From contig NZ_JACHIF010000001.1 in the NCBI RefSeq assembly GCF_014203045.1, positions 1,116,001 through 1,180,000 on the forward strand: a DNA stretch of 64,000 bases, written 5' to 3'. Below the pieces are notes generated by a model that saw nothing but the letters and a program-made list of their open reading frames with translations, did not search any database and was not told where the DNA came from. Position numbers and translations under genes: made by a program. This DNA is from Prosthecobacter dejongeii. Lineage in GTDB: Bacteria > Verrucomicrobiota > Verrucomicrobiia > Verrucomicrobiales > Verrucomicrobiaceae. Numbering within the stretch: the stretch's first letter is position 1; the number at the start of each line of letters is the position of its first letter. Below, piece by piece: positions 40,136-48,816 of this stretch.

Positions 40136-40226
40136 GGATGGGATAAGAGAGCGTGTAGTACGTCATCTCCAAGATGAACCCTTCGTCGATCCGAAAATAA
40201 TGCATAGCCCTATGAAATAGGTTGCT

Positions 40227-40267
40227 GATGTAAAATTGACGGCTTTCAAAAAGGATGTATAATTGAC
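40227..40267 (+). promoter_or_regulatory. Near-consensus promoter with direct repeats for the toxin-antitoxin pair
   Basis: TTGACG (40236-40241) and TATAAT (40258-40263) are separated by 16 bases. The expected start of transcription is at or within a base or two of the antitoxin ATG at 40271, so the mRNA would be leaderless. The promoter sits inside two 14-base direct repeats, GATGTAAAATTGAC (40227-40240) and GATGTATAATTGAC (40254-40267), spaced 27 bases apart. These could be the operator for autorepression by the ribbon-helix-helix antitoxin. Confidence 0.72.
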
Positions 40268-40270
40268 ATC

Positions 40271-40528
40271 ATGACGCGTACGCAAATCCAGCTTCCCGAT
40301 GAGCTTTATCGCCGGGCCAAAGCTTTGGCAGAGCAGAAAGAGCTTTCTTTAGCCGAGATTGCTAGACGTGGAATTGAGCTGTTTTTAGCTCGGTTCCCAC
40401 AGCCGATAGCCGAGCCTCAAAAATGGGTTCTGCCCAAGGTATCTGCGGGTCGCGCCCTGGTTCCTCTGGACAAACTTAGAGACATTTCCAGTGAGGAAGA
40501 ATCCATGCGAGGTCTCGATCAGTCATGA
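40271..40528 (+). CDS. Ribbon-helix-helix antitoxin, VapB-type
   Basis: The 85-residue protein begins MTRTQIQLPDELYRRAKALA, a short beta strand (TQIQLP) followed by helices, as in ribbon-helix-helix DNA-binding antitoxins. The C-terminal part (RALVPLDKLRDISSEEESMR) is charged and likely wraps the toxin. It ends in a four-base ATGA overlap with the PIN toxin. Its promoter overlaps the start codon region, so it probably represses its own operon. No ribosome-binding site is needed if the mRNA is leaderless. Confidence 0.85.
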   Translation: MTRTQIQLPDELYRRAKALAEQKELSLAEIARRGIELFLARFPQPIAEPQKWVLPKVSAGRALVPLDKLRDISSEEESMRGLDQS

Positions 40529-40968
40529 TTGCTCTCGACACGAATATTTTGCTACCAGCTGTCAATCCAGACCACCCAGATCATGCGAAGGCGTTTTTGT
40601 TTGTGATGGGTTTACAAGATCGTGATGAGGTGGCTATCTCGGAGTTCGTTTTAGTCGAACTCTACGGATTGTTACGAAATCCAGTGGTGCTTCTCAAGCC
40701 TTTAGATGCTCCCGAAGCAGTGGCTGTTTGTGAGGCTTTTCGCTGTCACCCGCGATGGCAAATCTTGGGTTTTCCTCCGGACAGTAAGGTGTTTCATGAC
40801 CTTTATTGGCCGCACCTAAGAATGAAAAATTTTGCGCGACGAAAAGCTTTTGATTTGAGAATCGCGCTGTCGCTCACTCTTCAAGGAGTCACGGAGTTTG
40901 CTACCGTGAACTTGAAGGACTTTGAAGGGATGGGCTTTAAGCGCGTCTGGAATCCTCTCGAAGAATAA
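40525..40968 (+). CDS. PIN-domain toxin, VapC-type ribonuclease
   Basis: The 147-residue product is a PIN-domain nuclease. The first acidic residue is in MIALDTNILLPAVNPDHPDH, the second in EFVLVELYGLLRNP and later ones in FDLRIALSLTLQGVTEFATV and NLKDFEG, the usual pattern of four acidic residues around Mg2+. VapC toxins cleave tRNA or rRNA until neutralised by the antitoxin. It overlaps the antitoxin by four bases and ends 16 bases before the convergent nuoC stop. The pair sits where downstream nuo genes would be expected, which raises the question of an insertion. Confidence 0.9.
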   Translation: MIALDTNILLPAVNPDHPDHAKAFLFVMGLQDRDEVAISEFVLVELYGLLRNPVVLLKPLDAPEAVAVCEAFRCHPRWQILGFPPDSKVFHDLYWPHLRMKNFARRKAFDLRIALSLTLQGVTEFATVNLKDFEGMGFKRVWNPLEE

Positions 40969-40984
40969 CCAGGGCTGCCAAACA

Positions 40985-41554
40985 CTACTCCACCCGCTTT
41001 GCGCGCGGCTCGCGGGCCACGGTGTCTGGGGCACCTGCGCTGGTGACGAAGGGACCGTCTGCCATGGGGGCGATGCCAGTGAAGCCGACTTCGGGCATGT
41101 CGCTGGGTTTGCCGGCGAGGGGGAAGTCTTTGCGCAGGGGGAAGTAGGGGTAACCTTCCCACATGAGGATGCGGCGCAGATCGGGATGACCGGCGAATTT
41201 GATGCCCATCATGTCCCAGACTTCACGCTCATGCCAGTCGGCCGTGGGCCAGATGTCACTGACGGTGGCGGGTTCTTCTTCATCGGGGATCTGGGCCTTG
41301 ATGCGCAGGTGCTGGTGATGGCCGTAGCCATACACTTCATAGACCATTTCAAAACGCGGTTCCTGGCCCATGTGATCCAGGCTGGAGATGTCCACGAGGT
41401 AATCGAAGTTCAGCTCGTCACGGCAGTATTTGAGCAGCGATTTCACACTGGTCAAGGAAACTTGCAGGGTGTGCTCGCCCCGAAATTCGGTGGTGCTGAG
41501 GACGGCATCGCCGAATTTTTCCTTCAGGGCGGTGACCATTTGCGCGGCGTTCAT
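40985..41554 (-). CDS. nuoC: NADH-quinone oxidoreductase subunit C
   Basis: NuoC is a peripheral-arm subunit of respiratory complex I. The 189-residue product shows the full family signature WHEREVWDMMGIKFAGHPDL followed by RRILMWEGYPYFPLRKDFPL. It is not fused to NuoD. It follows nuoB with 54 bases between them, in the usual B-C order, but no nuoD follows: the next gene downstream is the convergent toxin. Confidence 0.95.
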   Translation of the reverse strand: MNAAQMVTALKEKFGDAVLSTTEFRGEHTLQVSLTSVKSLLKYCRDELNFDYLVDISSLDHMGQEPRFEMVYEVYGYGHHQHLRIKAQIPDEEEPATVSDIWPTADWHEREVWDMMGIKFAGHPDLRRILMWEGYPYFPLRKDFPLAGKPSDMPEVGFTGIAPMADGPFVTSAGAPDTVAREPRAKRVE

Positions 41555-41608
41555 GATGCGATTCGGTGCGGCTTGTTGTCCTTTTGACGATTTTTGACGG
41601 GCCTAAAA

Positions 41609-42139
41609 TTAGGACAGCTCGTTGATCAATTCCTGCTTCTGCTCGGAGATGGAGTGCTCGCCTTCGATTTTACGCTGCAAGCGCATCAGACCTTCCATGA
41701 GAGCTTCCGGGCGTGGAGGGCAGCCCGAGATGTACACGTCCACTGGGATCAGGTGATCAATGCCCTGAAGCACAGCGTAACTGCGATACATGCCACCGCT
41801 GGAGGCACAGGCACCCATGGCGATGCACCACTTGGGCTCCGGCATCTGGTCCCACACGCGTTTCACGGCCAGGGCCATTTTGTAAGTCACTGTGCCTGCG
41901 ACGATCATCACATCCGCCTGACGGGGGGAAAAGCGCATGACCTCCATGCCAAAGCGGCTGAGGTCATAACGGCTGCAAGCGGAGGCCATCATCTCGATGG
42001 CACAGCAGGCGAGGCCCATGGGCATCGGCCAGAGGGAGTTCTTGCGCATCCAGTTGACCGCAGAGTCCAGCTTGGTGACGACGACATTGCCCTCGATTTT
42101 GGAATCGTAGGAGGCTTCGGTTTCAGCAGGGGCGACCAT
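41609..42139 (-). CDS. nuoB: NADH-quinone oxidoreductase subunit B
   Basis: NuoB carries the N2 [4Fe-4S] cluster at the quinone end of complex I. The 176-residue product has the four Cys ligands in [38 protein letters not shown] and [34 protein letters not shown] is conserved. The N-terminal extension (about 35 residues) is slightly acidic. A CRP-type palindrome lies 64 bases upstream of its start. nuoA is not adjacent; the upstream gene is an unrelated lipoprotein. Confidence 0.96.
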   Translation of the reverse strand: MVAPAETEASYDSKIEGNVVVTKLDSAVNWMRKNSLWPMPMGLACCAIEMMASACSRYDLSRFGMEVMRFSPRQADVMIVAGTVTYKMALAVKRVWDQMPEPKWCIAMGACASSGGMYRSYAVLQGIDHLIPVDVYISGCPPRPEALMEGLMRLQRKIEGEHSISEQKQELINELS

Positions 42140-42202
42140 GGCGTTGGAAAAAGAGGTTAACGATGGAAGAAATACGCCCCGGCTCCCCCCCCGGCAACCC
42201 GT

Positions 42203-42220
42203 TTGTGAAAGTTTTCACAA
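42203..42220. promoter_or_regulatory. CRP/FNR-family type palindrome upstream of nuoB
   Basis: TTGTGAAAGTTTTCACAA consists of 8-base inverted repeats with a two-base centre. It contains TGTGA-N6-TCACA, the E. coli CRP consensus core. Its centre is about 72 bases upstream of the nuoB start and downstream of the RlpA-like stop. A CRP/FNR-family regulator could therefore control the nuoBC pair. A hairpin role in the RNA is the other reading. Confidence 0.55.
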
Positions 42221-42245
42221 GCTCGGGCAGCCCGTGAAGTATCAT

Positions 42246-42863
42246 TTAGAAGGTCTTCAGACCAGGAGGGGTGCTGCTGGTTCCGTTAAATCCAGGTGCG
42301 TTAGGGGCACCGCCTGCGGGTTGCTGCACTTGGTAAGTGGCAGCGGGAGCTGAGTAAGAGGGGGTGGTGGGCTGCGGGGTGTAGCCCCCGTAGGCAGGCT
42401 GTGGCGAGTAAGATGGAGGTGCCGCAGGCCGTGGGGAGTAAGCGGGCTGCTGGGCATAGCCCCCATACTGTGGCTGGGCTGGGGCGCCGTAGTTTCCTCG
42501 AGCCACCGTTTGAGCCGTGACCTCCACCTGACCCATCTGCATGTAGGGGATGCCGATCTGCTGGGCAGCGGCGCTGGAGAGATTGATCACACGTCCCTGA
42601 TAATAGGGAAAGCGATCATTGACGGTGACATTCACCGTGCGGCCATTGAGCATGTTTTTCACCGTCACCACGGTGCCAAAGGGCAAGGTGGTGTGGGCAG
42701 CGGTGTAAGCTTGTGGATAATAGATCTCACCTGAAGAGGTAGGTCGTCCGGTGTATTGGTCTGCGACATAGGAGGCCCAGCCCTGCTCCCTGTGGGCAGG
42801 TGGACGTGAGGCGCAACTGACCAGGGCCAGCATGGAGAGACAGAGAAACCAGCGACAAAACAT
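42246..42863 (-). CDS. RlpA-like double-psi beta-barrel lipoprotein
   Basis: The 205-residue product has a lipoprotein signal with a lipobox LALVSCAS (Cys acylated). The double-psi beta-barrel follows: GWASYVADQYTGRPTSSGEI, AAHTTLPFGTVVTVKNMLNG, then NVTVNDRFPYYQGRVINLS. RlpA proteins cleave denuded glycan strands at the septum. The conserved Asp of VNDRFP is present. The C-terminal 80 residues are a Tyr/Pro/Gln/Ala-rich, low-complexity tail (PQPAYGGYTPQPTTPSYSAP), with no SPOR domain. ATG 42863 is preferred over ATG 42902 because of the lipobox distance. Confidence 0.88.
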   Translation of the reverse strand: MFCRWFLCLSMLALVSCASRPPAHREQGWASYVADQYTGRPTSSGEIYYPQAYTAAHTTLPFGTVVTVKNMLNGRTVNVTVNDRFPYYQGRVINLSSAAAQQIGIPYMQMGQVEVTAQTVARGNYGAPAQPQYGGYAQQPAYSPRPAAPPSYSPQPAYGGYTPQPTTPSYSAPAATYQVQQPAGGAPNAPGFNGTSSTPPGLKTF

Positions 42864-42935
42864 GCAGGCATGGTTTTTACACAAAGAAGTGCGCTTCGTC
42901 ACTCTTAGAAATTAAGAAAGCTTCGACAATGGGGT

Positions 42936-43640
42936 CTAGGAGGATGCGGGCGATAAGTTGTCAGCCATGGCCCACTCCGTGTGGGAGATGAAGGCACCCT
43001 CCTTCAAAAAACGCTCCACCGCCCGCAGCACCCGGGGCCGCCACATCATGAATGTGTGGTCTGCCTGCGTGACCATGAAATCTGCCTGCCCTGCAACCCA
43101 ACCCCCCGCGACGGTGACGATGCCATCGGACTCGGGGCCCAAGAGATCACGGAAAAGGGTAATCACAGGCTTATTTCCCATGATGATGCCGGTGCCGGGC
43201 GGCACGGCCCCAAGCCTGCGCGGAGTGCTTGTTTCATCCACCCCCAGCTCATGAATGACGGGGCCTAACAAACGACGCAACCAGGGCGACTCCCCCAGTT
43301 GCGCAAGCACCTCGCTGCCTTGATTCGGCGGGCCTAACATCACGGTGCGGCCGAGAGGGAAGGACGGGTCTCGGTTCTCTGCCCAGGCCCGGAACAGGAT
43401 ACCGCCCAGAGAGTGCGTGACAAAATGAACGCGCGTGCCCTTGGTCAGTCGCAGTTTAGCTAAAACAGGTTTTAACCATTGATCCACGGCTTTCTGCACT
43501 GTGACACGACGGGAGGGGTAGCTCACGCTGATGACCCTGTAACCCGCCCGCCATAACCAGAAACGCAACGCCAGCAGACTGCGAGGCGAACGCCCGAGCC
43601 CGTGGATCAAAACCACGATGTCGCGCTGGGTAGGTTTCAT
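42936..43640 (-). CDS. Lipase-like alpha/beta hydrolase
   Basis: The 234-residue protein starts DIVVLIHGLGRSPRSLLALR, with the oxyanion region HGLG. The nucleophile elbow is VHFVTHSLGGILFRA, a Ser in H-S-L-G-G. A likely acidic residue lies in GPESDGIVTV, and TQADHTFMMWRPRV provides the His. The layout resembles PGAP1-like or other cytoplasmic alpha/beta hydrolases. No signal peptide is evident. Substrate is unknown. Confidence 0.88.
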   Translation of the reverse strand: MKPTQRDIVVLIHGLGRSPRSLLALRFWLWRAGYRVISVSYPSRRVTVQKAVDQWLKPVLAKLRLTKGTRVHFVTHSLGGILFRAWAENRDPSFPLGRTVMLGPPNQGSEVLAQLGESPWLRRLLGPVIHELGVDETSTPRRLGAVPPGTGIIMGNKPVITLFRDLLGPESDGIVTVAGGWVAGQADFMVTQADHTFMMWRPRVLRAVERFLKEGAFISHTEWAMADNLSPASS

Positions 43641-43710
43641 AGGGTACTAATGCAGCGAGAACGTCTTTTGGTCAACTTTTGGCTGTGCAGGACAATCGGA
43701 GGTGGCCAGG

Positions 43711-43747
43711 GTCAAGAATCGTCAAACACCCAGCAAGAATGAGCAGC
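43711..43747. repeat. Dispersed 37-base repeat, copy 1
   Basis: This copy contains ATCGTCAAACACCCAGCAAG and then AATGAGCAGC. It matches 46575-46611 at nearly all positions (common core CACCCAGCAAGAAT). It lies 48 bases before the fucose-isomerase-like start. The second copy also precedes a gene, the FG-GAP one. Function unknown; a regulatory or mobile-element end is possible. Confidence 0.65.
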
Positions 43748-43795
43748 ACCGAGGCATTGCTTGAGGAGCTTGTTTTGGAAGATGCTTAAGAGATC

Positions 43796-45400
43796 ATGCC
43801 CAACCATCGCGCCATCCAGCTCGTCGCCAGCGGCGACCTCCGACTTTCCGCCAACCAAACCTGCTGGCCTGCCCAGAAGGCCATGGAAGACGCTTTGGCC
43901 AAAGCTCTTAAAGCCGAAGGTTATGAGGTCAAACGTGCTCATCCATACGATGCCAAGAAAAAGCACGGCTTCATCGCCAGTCAGCGTGAGGGGATCGAGG
44001 TCTTTCGCACGGTGGACCCAGATGCGCCCATCATCGTGGCAGAGGCGGTGTGGCAATATTCGCATCACGTGCTCGCGGGGCTTAGCACGCATCGCGGCCC
44101 CATCTTGACCGTGGCGAACTGGAGCGGCCAGTGGCCCGGCCTCGTGGGCCTGCTGAATCTGAATGCGTCGCTGACCAAGGCCGGCGTGACCTACTCCACG
44201 CTCTGGAGCGAGACCTTCACCGATGCCTATTTTAAAAATGGCCTGCGTGAATGGCTCGATACGGGTGCCGTGACGCATGACCAGTCCCATGTGCGCGATC
44301 TTTCCCTGCTGAAGCTGCCGCAGGAGGATGAAAGTCTGGGCCGGGATTTCGGGCGTCGTTTCCGCAATCACAAGGCGATTCTCGGCGTCTTCGATGAAGG
44401 CTGCATGGGCATGTACAATGCCATTATCCCGGACAATCTTTTTCACGCCACCGGCTGCTTTAAAGAAAGACTCAGCCAGTCCAGTCTCTATGCAGCCATG
44501 CAGACCGTGAGCGATGAGGATGCGGTGGAAGCCTATGCCTGGCTGAAGAAGAAGGGATTGCAAATGCAGTTAGGCCAAGATGAAGCCACGGAGCTCACCG
44601 AGGCGCAGATCCTCCTCCAGTGTAAAATGTACATCGCCGCCGTCCGCATGGCGGATGAATTTGGCTGCGACGCCATCGGCATCCAATACCAGCAGGGGCT
44701 GAAGGATCTCACGCCAGCCAGCGACCTCGTGGAGGGCATGCTTAACAACACAGACCGCCCACCCGTGCGCAGTGCCGATGGCAAACGTGTGCTTTTTGAA
44801 GGAGAGGCCTTGCCGCACTTCAATGAAGTGGACGAATGCGCAGGACTGGATGGTCTGGTGACCTATCGGCTGTGGCGCGAGCTCGGCTTTGCCCCTGAAA
44901 ACACCCTGCACGATCTCCGCTGGGGCCAGAAGTATAACAAAGATTATGTCTGGGTGCTCCTCATCAGCGGCGCGGCCCCTCCGGCCCACTTCATCGGCGG
45001 TTGGAAAGGGGCGAGCACGGAGCGCCAGCCGGCCATGTACTTCCGTCTCGGCGGCGGCACGATGAAGGGCATCAGCAAACCGGGCCACATCGTCTGGAGC
45101 CGCGTCTTCGTCATGGATGGCGCGCTGCATTGCGACATCGGTGTGGCCGAGGTGGTCAAACTTCCTGCCGAGGAAACCGAACGTCGTTGGCAGGAAACCA
45201 CCCCCCAGTGGCCCATCATGCACGCCGTGCTGAAAGGCGTTTCGCGAGATCAGATGATGGCCCGCCACAAGTCCAACCACATCCAGGTCGTGTACACCCC
45301 CAATGAAAAGCAGGCGCATCGTGCTGCCCGCATCAAGGCCGCTGCCATGAGTGAACTGGGCATCCACGTGTCTCTGTGTGGCGATGTGAAACTGGGGTGA
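43796..45400 (+). CDS. L-fucose/L-arabinose isomerase-like protein
   Basis: The 534-residue product resembles proteins of the L-fucose/L-arabinose isomerase fold common in Planctomycetes and Verrucomicrobia. Visible blocks are [79 protein letters not shown] and [18 protein letters not shown] Glu and an Asp from the core blocks would be metal ligands in the family. No signal peptide is seen, so it is cytoplasmic. The sugar substrate is unproven. A copy of the dispersed 37-base repeat lies just upstream. Confidence 0.72.
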   Translation: MPNHRAIQLVASGDLRLSANQTCWPAQKAMEDALAKALKAEGYEVKRAHPYDAKKKHGFIASQREGIEVFRTVDPDAPIIVAEAVWQYSHHVLAGLSTHRGPILTVANWSGQWPGLVGLLNLNASLTKAGVTYSTLWSETFTDAYFKNGLREWLDTGAVTHDQSHVRDLSLLKLPQEDESLGRDFGRRFRNHKAILGVFDEGCMGMYNAIIPDNLFHATGCFKERLSQSSLYAAMQTVSDEDAVEAYAWLKKKGLQMQLGQDEATELTEAQILLQCKMYIAAVRMADEFGCDAIGIQYQQGLKDLTPASDLVEGMLNNTDRPPVRSADGKRVLFEGEALPHFNEVDECAGLDGLVTYRLWRELGFAPENTLHDLRWGQKYNKDYVWVLLISGAAPPAHFIGGWKGASTERQPAMYFRLGGGTMKGISKPGHIVWSRVFVMDGALHCDIGVAEVVKLPAEETERRWQETTPQWPIMHAVLKGVSRDQMMARHKSNHIQVVYTPNEKQAHRAARIKAAAMSELGIHVSLCGDVKLG

Positions 45401-45528
45401 GGGCGGTGAGGTGCTGCGGCCTTTGGATTGAGACCAGCTTCGTGCTAGTTTTTTTGGGGAAGAGATTCACTTCTTTTCGATGTGAGTCCTTCTCCTTAGA
45501 TCGCGTATGTTCTGGTCAATCAACGTGG

Positions 45529-45544
45529 TGGCGAGCTAAAGCTC
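45529..45544. repeat. Dispersed palindromic 16-mer, copy 1
   Basis: TGGCGAGCTAAAGCTC here is identical at 48949-48964, and in both places TACTTT follows 5-6 bases after it. GAGCTAAAGCTC is a near-palindrome. It lies in the 284-base gap after the fucose-isomerase-like gene, where I see no gene. Confidence 0.6.
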
Positions 45545-45684
45545 GGGAGTACTTTCTTGAGTCCCTCATGTAGAAAGTTCTTTCAGCTGTCACCAAAAAG
45601 CATCTCAAAGTGACCTGTGTGGCCTGCCGTTAAAGAAACGGTCTATTGAGGCTGTATTGAGGGAAGTTTTTCGTCGCTACCACT

Positions 45685-46554
45685 ATGAGACCTTCCTTCT
45701 TCCTCTGCCTGGCCAGTGCTTGGCTGCCATTGAGCACCTTTGCTCAGGACCTCAGTGCCTTGCGCTCGGCCCTGACTTTTCATGCGTCGTTTGATCAGGA
45801 TCTCCAGGCCGACTTCTCCAAGGGAGACAAACTCAGCTACGTGAAAAAGGGTAAGGAAATGGTAGCGGCGGTGCCGAATGAGGAGGCGAAGATCGCGCCC
45901 GGAGAGGGCAAGTTTGGTAACTCGCTGTGGTTCCCTAAAAAGGGACTGACAAGGCCTCAATACAAAGACGCAGGCGTGCTGGGTTACAATGGCCAAAGCT
46001 GGAGCAGCACGGTCTCCGTGTGGTTACGGCTGGATCCGGATAAAGACCTGGAGCCCGGTTATTGCGATCCCGTGCAGATTGTGGGAGACGATGGTAAAAA
46101 GGGCTTCATTTTTCTGGAGTGGTCGAAGGATGAAACCCCGCGCTATTTCCGCTACGCCATCCGACCCTTGTTTGAGATCTGGAACCCCACGAACATTCAG
46201 TGGGCAGACATCCCTTTCGATAAACGCCCCATGGTGCAGGTGGAGCGGGCACGCGCACCGTTTTCCCGCGAGGCCTGGACCCATGTGGTCTTCACAGTGG
46301 AAAACATCAATGACAAGACTCGCAAGCCCGCTGGACGCCTTTACATGAATGGCGAGCTGAAGGGCAGCATTGAAAACTGGGACCTCACCTTTGCTTGGGA
46401 CCCTGCCCAAGTCTGGCTGGTGCTGGGGGCCGCCTACGTGGGCCACATGGATGACCTGGCGGTCTTTAACCGGGCCCTGACGGAGGCCGAGGTCAGACAA
46501 CTGGGCAGCCTGAAAACGGGTGTGCGGGAACTGCATGCGTCTGGTCACAAGTGA
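45685..46554 (+). CDS. Secreted LamG (concanavalin A-like) domain protein
   Basis: The 289-residue protein has a signal peptide (MRPSFFLCLASAWLPLSTFA) and one laminin-G/concanavalin-A-like domain: SALTFHASFDQDLQADFSKG, NGQSWSSTVSVWLRLDPDKD, FSREAWTHVVFTVENINDKT, then GRLYMNGELKGS, and AYVGHMDDLAVFNRALTEAE at the end, the usual last strand. Such domains bind carbohydrates or proteins outside the cell. It lies between the fucose-isomerase-like gene and the FG-GAP gene on the same strand. Binding target unknown. Confidence 0.9.
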   Translation: MRPSFFLCLASAWLPLSTFAQDLSALRSALTFHASFDQDLQADFSKGDKLSYVKKGKEMVAAVPNEEAKIAPGEGKFGNSLWFPKKGLTRPQYKDAGVLGYNGQSWSSTVSVWLRLDPDKDLEPGYCDPVQIVGDDGKKGFIFLEWSKDETPRYFRYAIRPLFEIWNPTNIQWADIPFDKRPMVQVERARAPFSREAWTHVVFTVENINDKTRKPAGRLYMNGELKGSIENWDLTFAWDPAQVWLVLGAAYVGHMDDLAVFNRALTEAEVRQLGSLKTGVRELHASGHK

Positions 46555-46574
46555 GGCTCGCCAGAACTCTCCAA

Positions 46575-46611
46575 GTCAAACATCGTCAATCACCCAGCAA
46601 GAATCCGCAGC
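46575..46611. repeat. Dispersed 37-base repeat, copy 2
   Basis: Contains ATCGTCAATCACCCAGCAAG and AATCCGCAGC. It pairs with 43711-43747, differing at only a few positions. It lies between the LamG and FG-GAP genes, 73 bases before the FG-GAP start. Confidence 0.65.
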
Positions 46612-46684
46612 GGCAAAAGTTTGTGCTTTTGGGTAAACTCTCTCATGCTGCGGGTGGACTCCCTGTCTCCCCAACCGACCGACC

Positions 46685-48697
46685 ATGAAGCCTTCCCATT
46701 TCTGCCTCGTTGCGCTCACGGCGCTATTTTCCGGCCATGCTGCCGCGAATGATACGCTGACCCCGCTGAAGTATAACAACCCCGGCCTCGTGGTGGATCT
46801 GGGCGTGGGTCTGTGGGCCTGGCCGATGCCGATGGACTTCGATCGCGATGGCGACCTGGACTTGGTGGTGAACTGCCCGGACAAGCCTTACAACGGCATC
46901 TACTTCTTTGAAAATGCCACGGGTGACACGGCCAAAAACAAGATGCCCGTGTTTAAGCCTGGTGTCCGTTTCAGCAAAGGCGCGCAGAATGTCCAGGTCA
47001 GTTATGTGGATGGCAAGCCCGTGGTCATGACGCCAGGCATGGTGCATCCAGATTTCCTGAAAACGGGCATTGAGCAGGAGGTCAAACTCGGACCCGCAAA
47101 GAACATCCACATGAACAAAGTGCGCGCCAACATGTGGCGCAGCGTGGACTACGATGGCGATGGTCAGCAGGATCTCATCGTCGGTGTGGGGGACTGGACG
47201 GAGTATGGCTGGGACAATGCCTACGATGCCAATGGCCGCTGGATGAATGGGCCCATTCGCGGGTATGTTTACCTCCTGCGCAACACAGGCAGCAACGACA
47301 AGCCGACCTACGACAAAGCGAAGAAGGTCATGGCCACAGATCGTCCTGTGGAGACCTTCGGGTGGCCATCGCCGAACTTTGCCGATTTCGATGGCGATGG
47401 TGACTTGGACCTGCTGTGTGGTGAGTTCCTGGACGGCTTCACCTATTTTGAAAACACCGGCAGCCGCACCCAGCCGAAGTATGCGCTGAGCAAGCGCCTG
47501 AAAGCTGAGACAGGCAACTACCTGACCATGGACCTGGAGATGATCACCCCCACGGCCTTTGACTGGGACAAGGATGGCGACATGGACCTCATCGTGGGTG
47601 ATGAAGACGGTCGTGTGGCCCTGGTAGAAAACACAGGCAAACTGGCGGAAAAAGCCCCGGTCTTCAAAGAGCCCGTTTATTTCCAGCAGGAGGCGGATCA
47701 GATCAAATTTGGTGCCCTGGTGACGCCTGTCGGTTTTGACTGGGATGGCGATGGTGACATGGATCTCATTTGTGGTAACACCGCTGGTTATGTCGCCTTC
47801 ATTGAAAACCTCAGTGGCAAAAGTGTGGAGAAGCCGAAATGGGCAGCACCAGTGCGCCTAGAGGCTGAAGGCAAAGCGATTCGTCCGATGGCTGGCCCGA
47901 ATGGTTCCATTCAAGGCCCTTGCGAGGCAAAGTGGGGTTACACCACGCAGACTGTGGCGGACTGGGATGGTGATGGCCTGCCGGATCTCGTGCTGAACTC
48001 CATTTTGGGCAAAGTCGTGTGGTACAAAAACATCGGCACCCGTGCCAAACCGAAGCTGGGTGCAGCGCAGCCTGTGGATGTGGAGTGGAACGGCCCTCAG
48101 CCCCATCTCGCCTACGGCTGGCTCAAGCCCAAAGGCAAAGCCCTGCTGACGCAGTGGCGCACCACTCCGGTGGCGGTGGATTGGAACAAGGACGGCCTGA
48201 TGGACCTCGTCATGCTGGACCAGGAAGGTTACTTGGCCTTTTTTGAACGAGCCAAAAAAGACGGCAAGCTCATCCTCCAGCATCCGAAGCGCGTCTTCTG
48301 CGCGGACAAAGCGGCCCAGGCTCCCGGTGTGGTGGACAAGGCGCTGGCACATCTGAAAGTGCGCAATCCTGTGGAGATGAAGGCTGGTGAAGCTCTGCGC
48401 CTGAATGCAGGCATCGCTGGCAAAAGCGGTCGCCGTAAGATCTGCATCATGGACTGGGACAGCGATGGCAAGCTGGACATCCTGCTGAACTCCGCGAATG
48501 CCAACTTCATCCGCCAGACTTCCGGTGCCGACGGGAAGTGGTTCTTCGCTGACATGGGCCTGCTCTCCGATGCCAACATTGAAGGTCACGACGTGAGCCC
48601 TACGACGGTGGATTTTAATGACGACGGCATCCCTGACTTCGTCGGTGGTGCGGAAGACGGTCACCTCTACTACTTGCGGAATCCGAAGTCGAAGTAG
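46685..48697 (+). CDS. Secreted FG-GAP/VCBS repeat protein
   Basis: The 670-residue protein has a signal peptide (MKPSHFCLVALTALFSGHAA). About seven beta-propeller units follow, each with a D-x-D-x-D-G-x-x-D-L Ca2+-binding loop: FDRDGDLDLVVN, YDGDGQQDLIVG, FDGDGDLDLLCG, WDKDGDMDLIVG, WDGDGDMDLICG, WDGDGLPDLVLN, WDSDGKLDILLN and FNDDGIPDFVGG. Such proteins bind extracellular ligands or polysaccharide in Planctomycetes and Verrucomicrobia; no catalytic residue is seen. A hairpin lies 51 bases after the stop. Confidence 0.92.
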   Translation: MKPSHFCLVALTALFSGHAAANDTLTPLKYNNPGLVVDLGVGLWAWPMPMDFDRDGDLDLVVNCPDKPYNGIYFFENATGDTAKNKMPVFKPGVRFSKGAQNVQVSYVDGKPVVMTPGMVHPDFLKTGIEQEVKLGPAKNIHMNKVRANMWRSVDYDGDGQQDLIVGVGDWTEYGWDNAYDANGRWMNGPIRGYVYLLRNTGSNDKPTYDKAKKVMATDRPVETFGWPSPNFADFDGDGDLDLLCGEFLDGFTYFENTGSRTQPKYALSKRLKAETGNYLTMDLEMITPTAFDWDKDGDMDLIVGDEDGRVALVENTGKLAEKAPVFKEPVYFQQEADQIKFGALVTPVGFDWDGDGDMDLICGNTAGYVAFIENLSGKSVEKPKWAAPVRLEAEGKAIRPMAGPNGSIQGPCEAKWGYTTQTVADWDGDGLPDLVLNSILGKVVWYKNIGTRAKPKLGAAQPVDVEWNGPQPHLAYGWLKPKGKALLTQWRTTPVAVDWNKDGLMDLVMLDQEGYLAFFERAKKDGKLILQHPKRVFCADKAAQAPGVVDKALAHLKVRNPVEMKAGEALRLNAGIAGKSGRRKICIMDWDSDGKLDILLNSANANFIRQTSGADGKWFFADMGLLSDANIEGHDVSPTTVDFNDDGIPDFVGGAEDGHLYYLRNPKSK

Positions 48698-48747
48698 TGG
48701 GTTCGGCATCGTTTGTTAGGCGAGTTGGAGAGGGATCCCCCAAGGAG

Positions 48748-48766
48748 CGGCACTTGCCAAGTGCCG
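48748..48766 (+). terminator. Possible terminator hairpin after the FG-GAP gene
   Basis: CGGCACTTG (48748-48756) and CAAGTGCCG (48758-48766) are perfect inverted repeats 51 bases after the stop codon. Only TGTCTT follows, so evidence for intrinsic termination is weak. Confidence 0.35.
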
Positions 48767-48816
48767 TGTCTTGGAATGGAGGATGATGCTCGCTGGTGTT
48801 GCGGGGCCTCCCAGAA

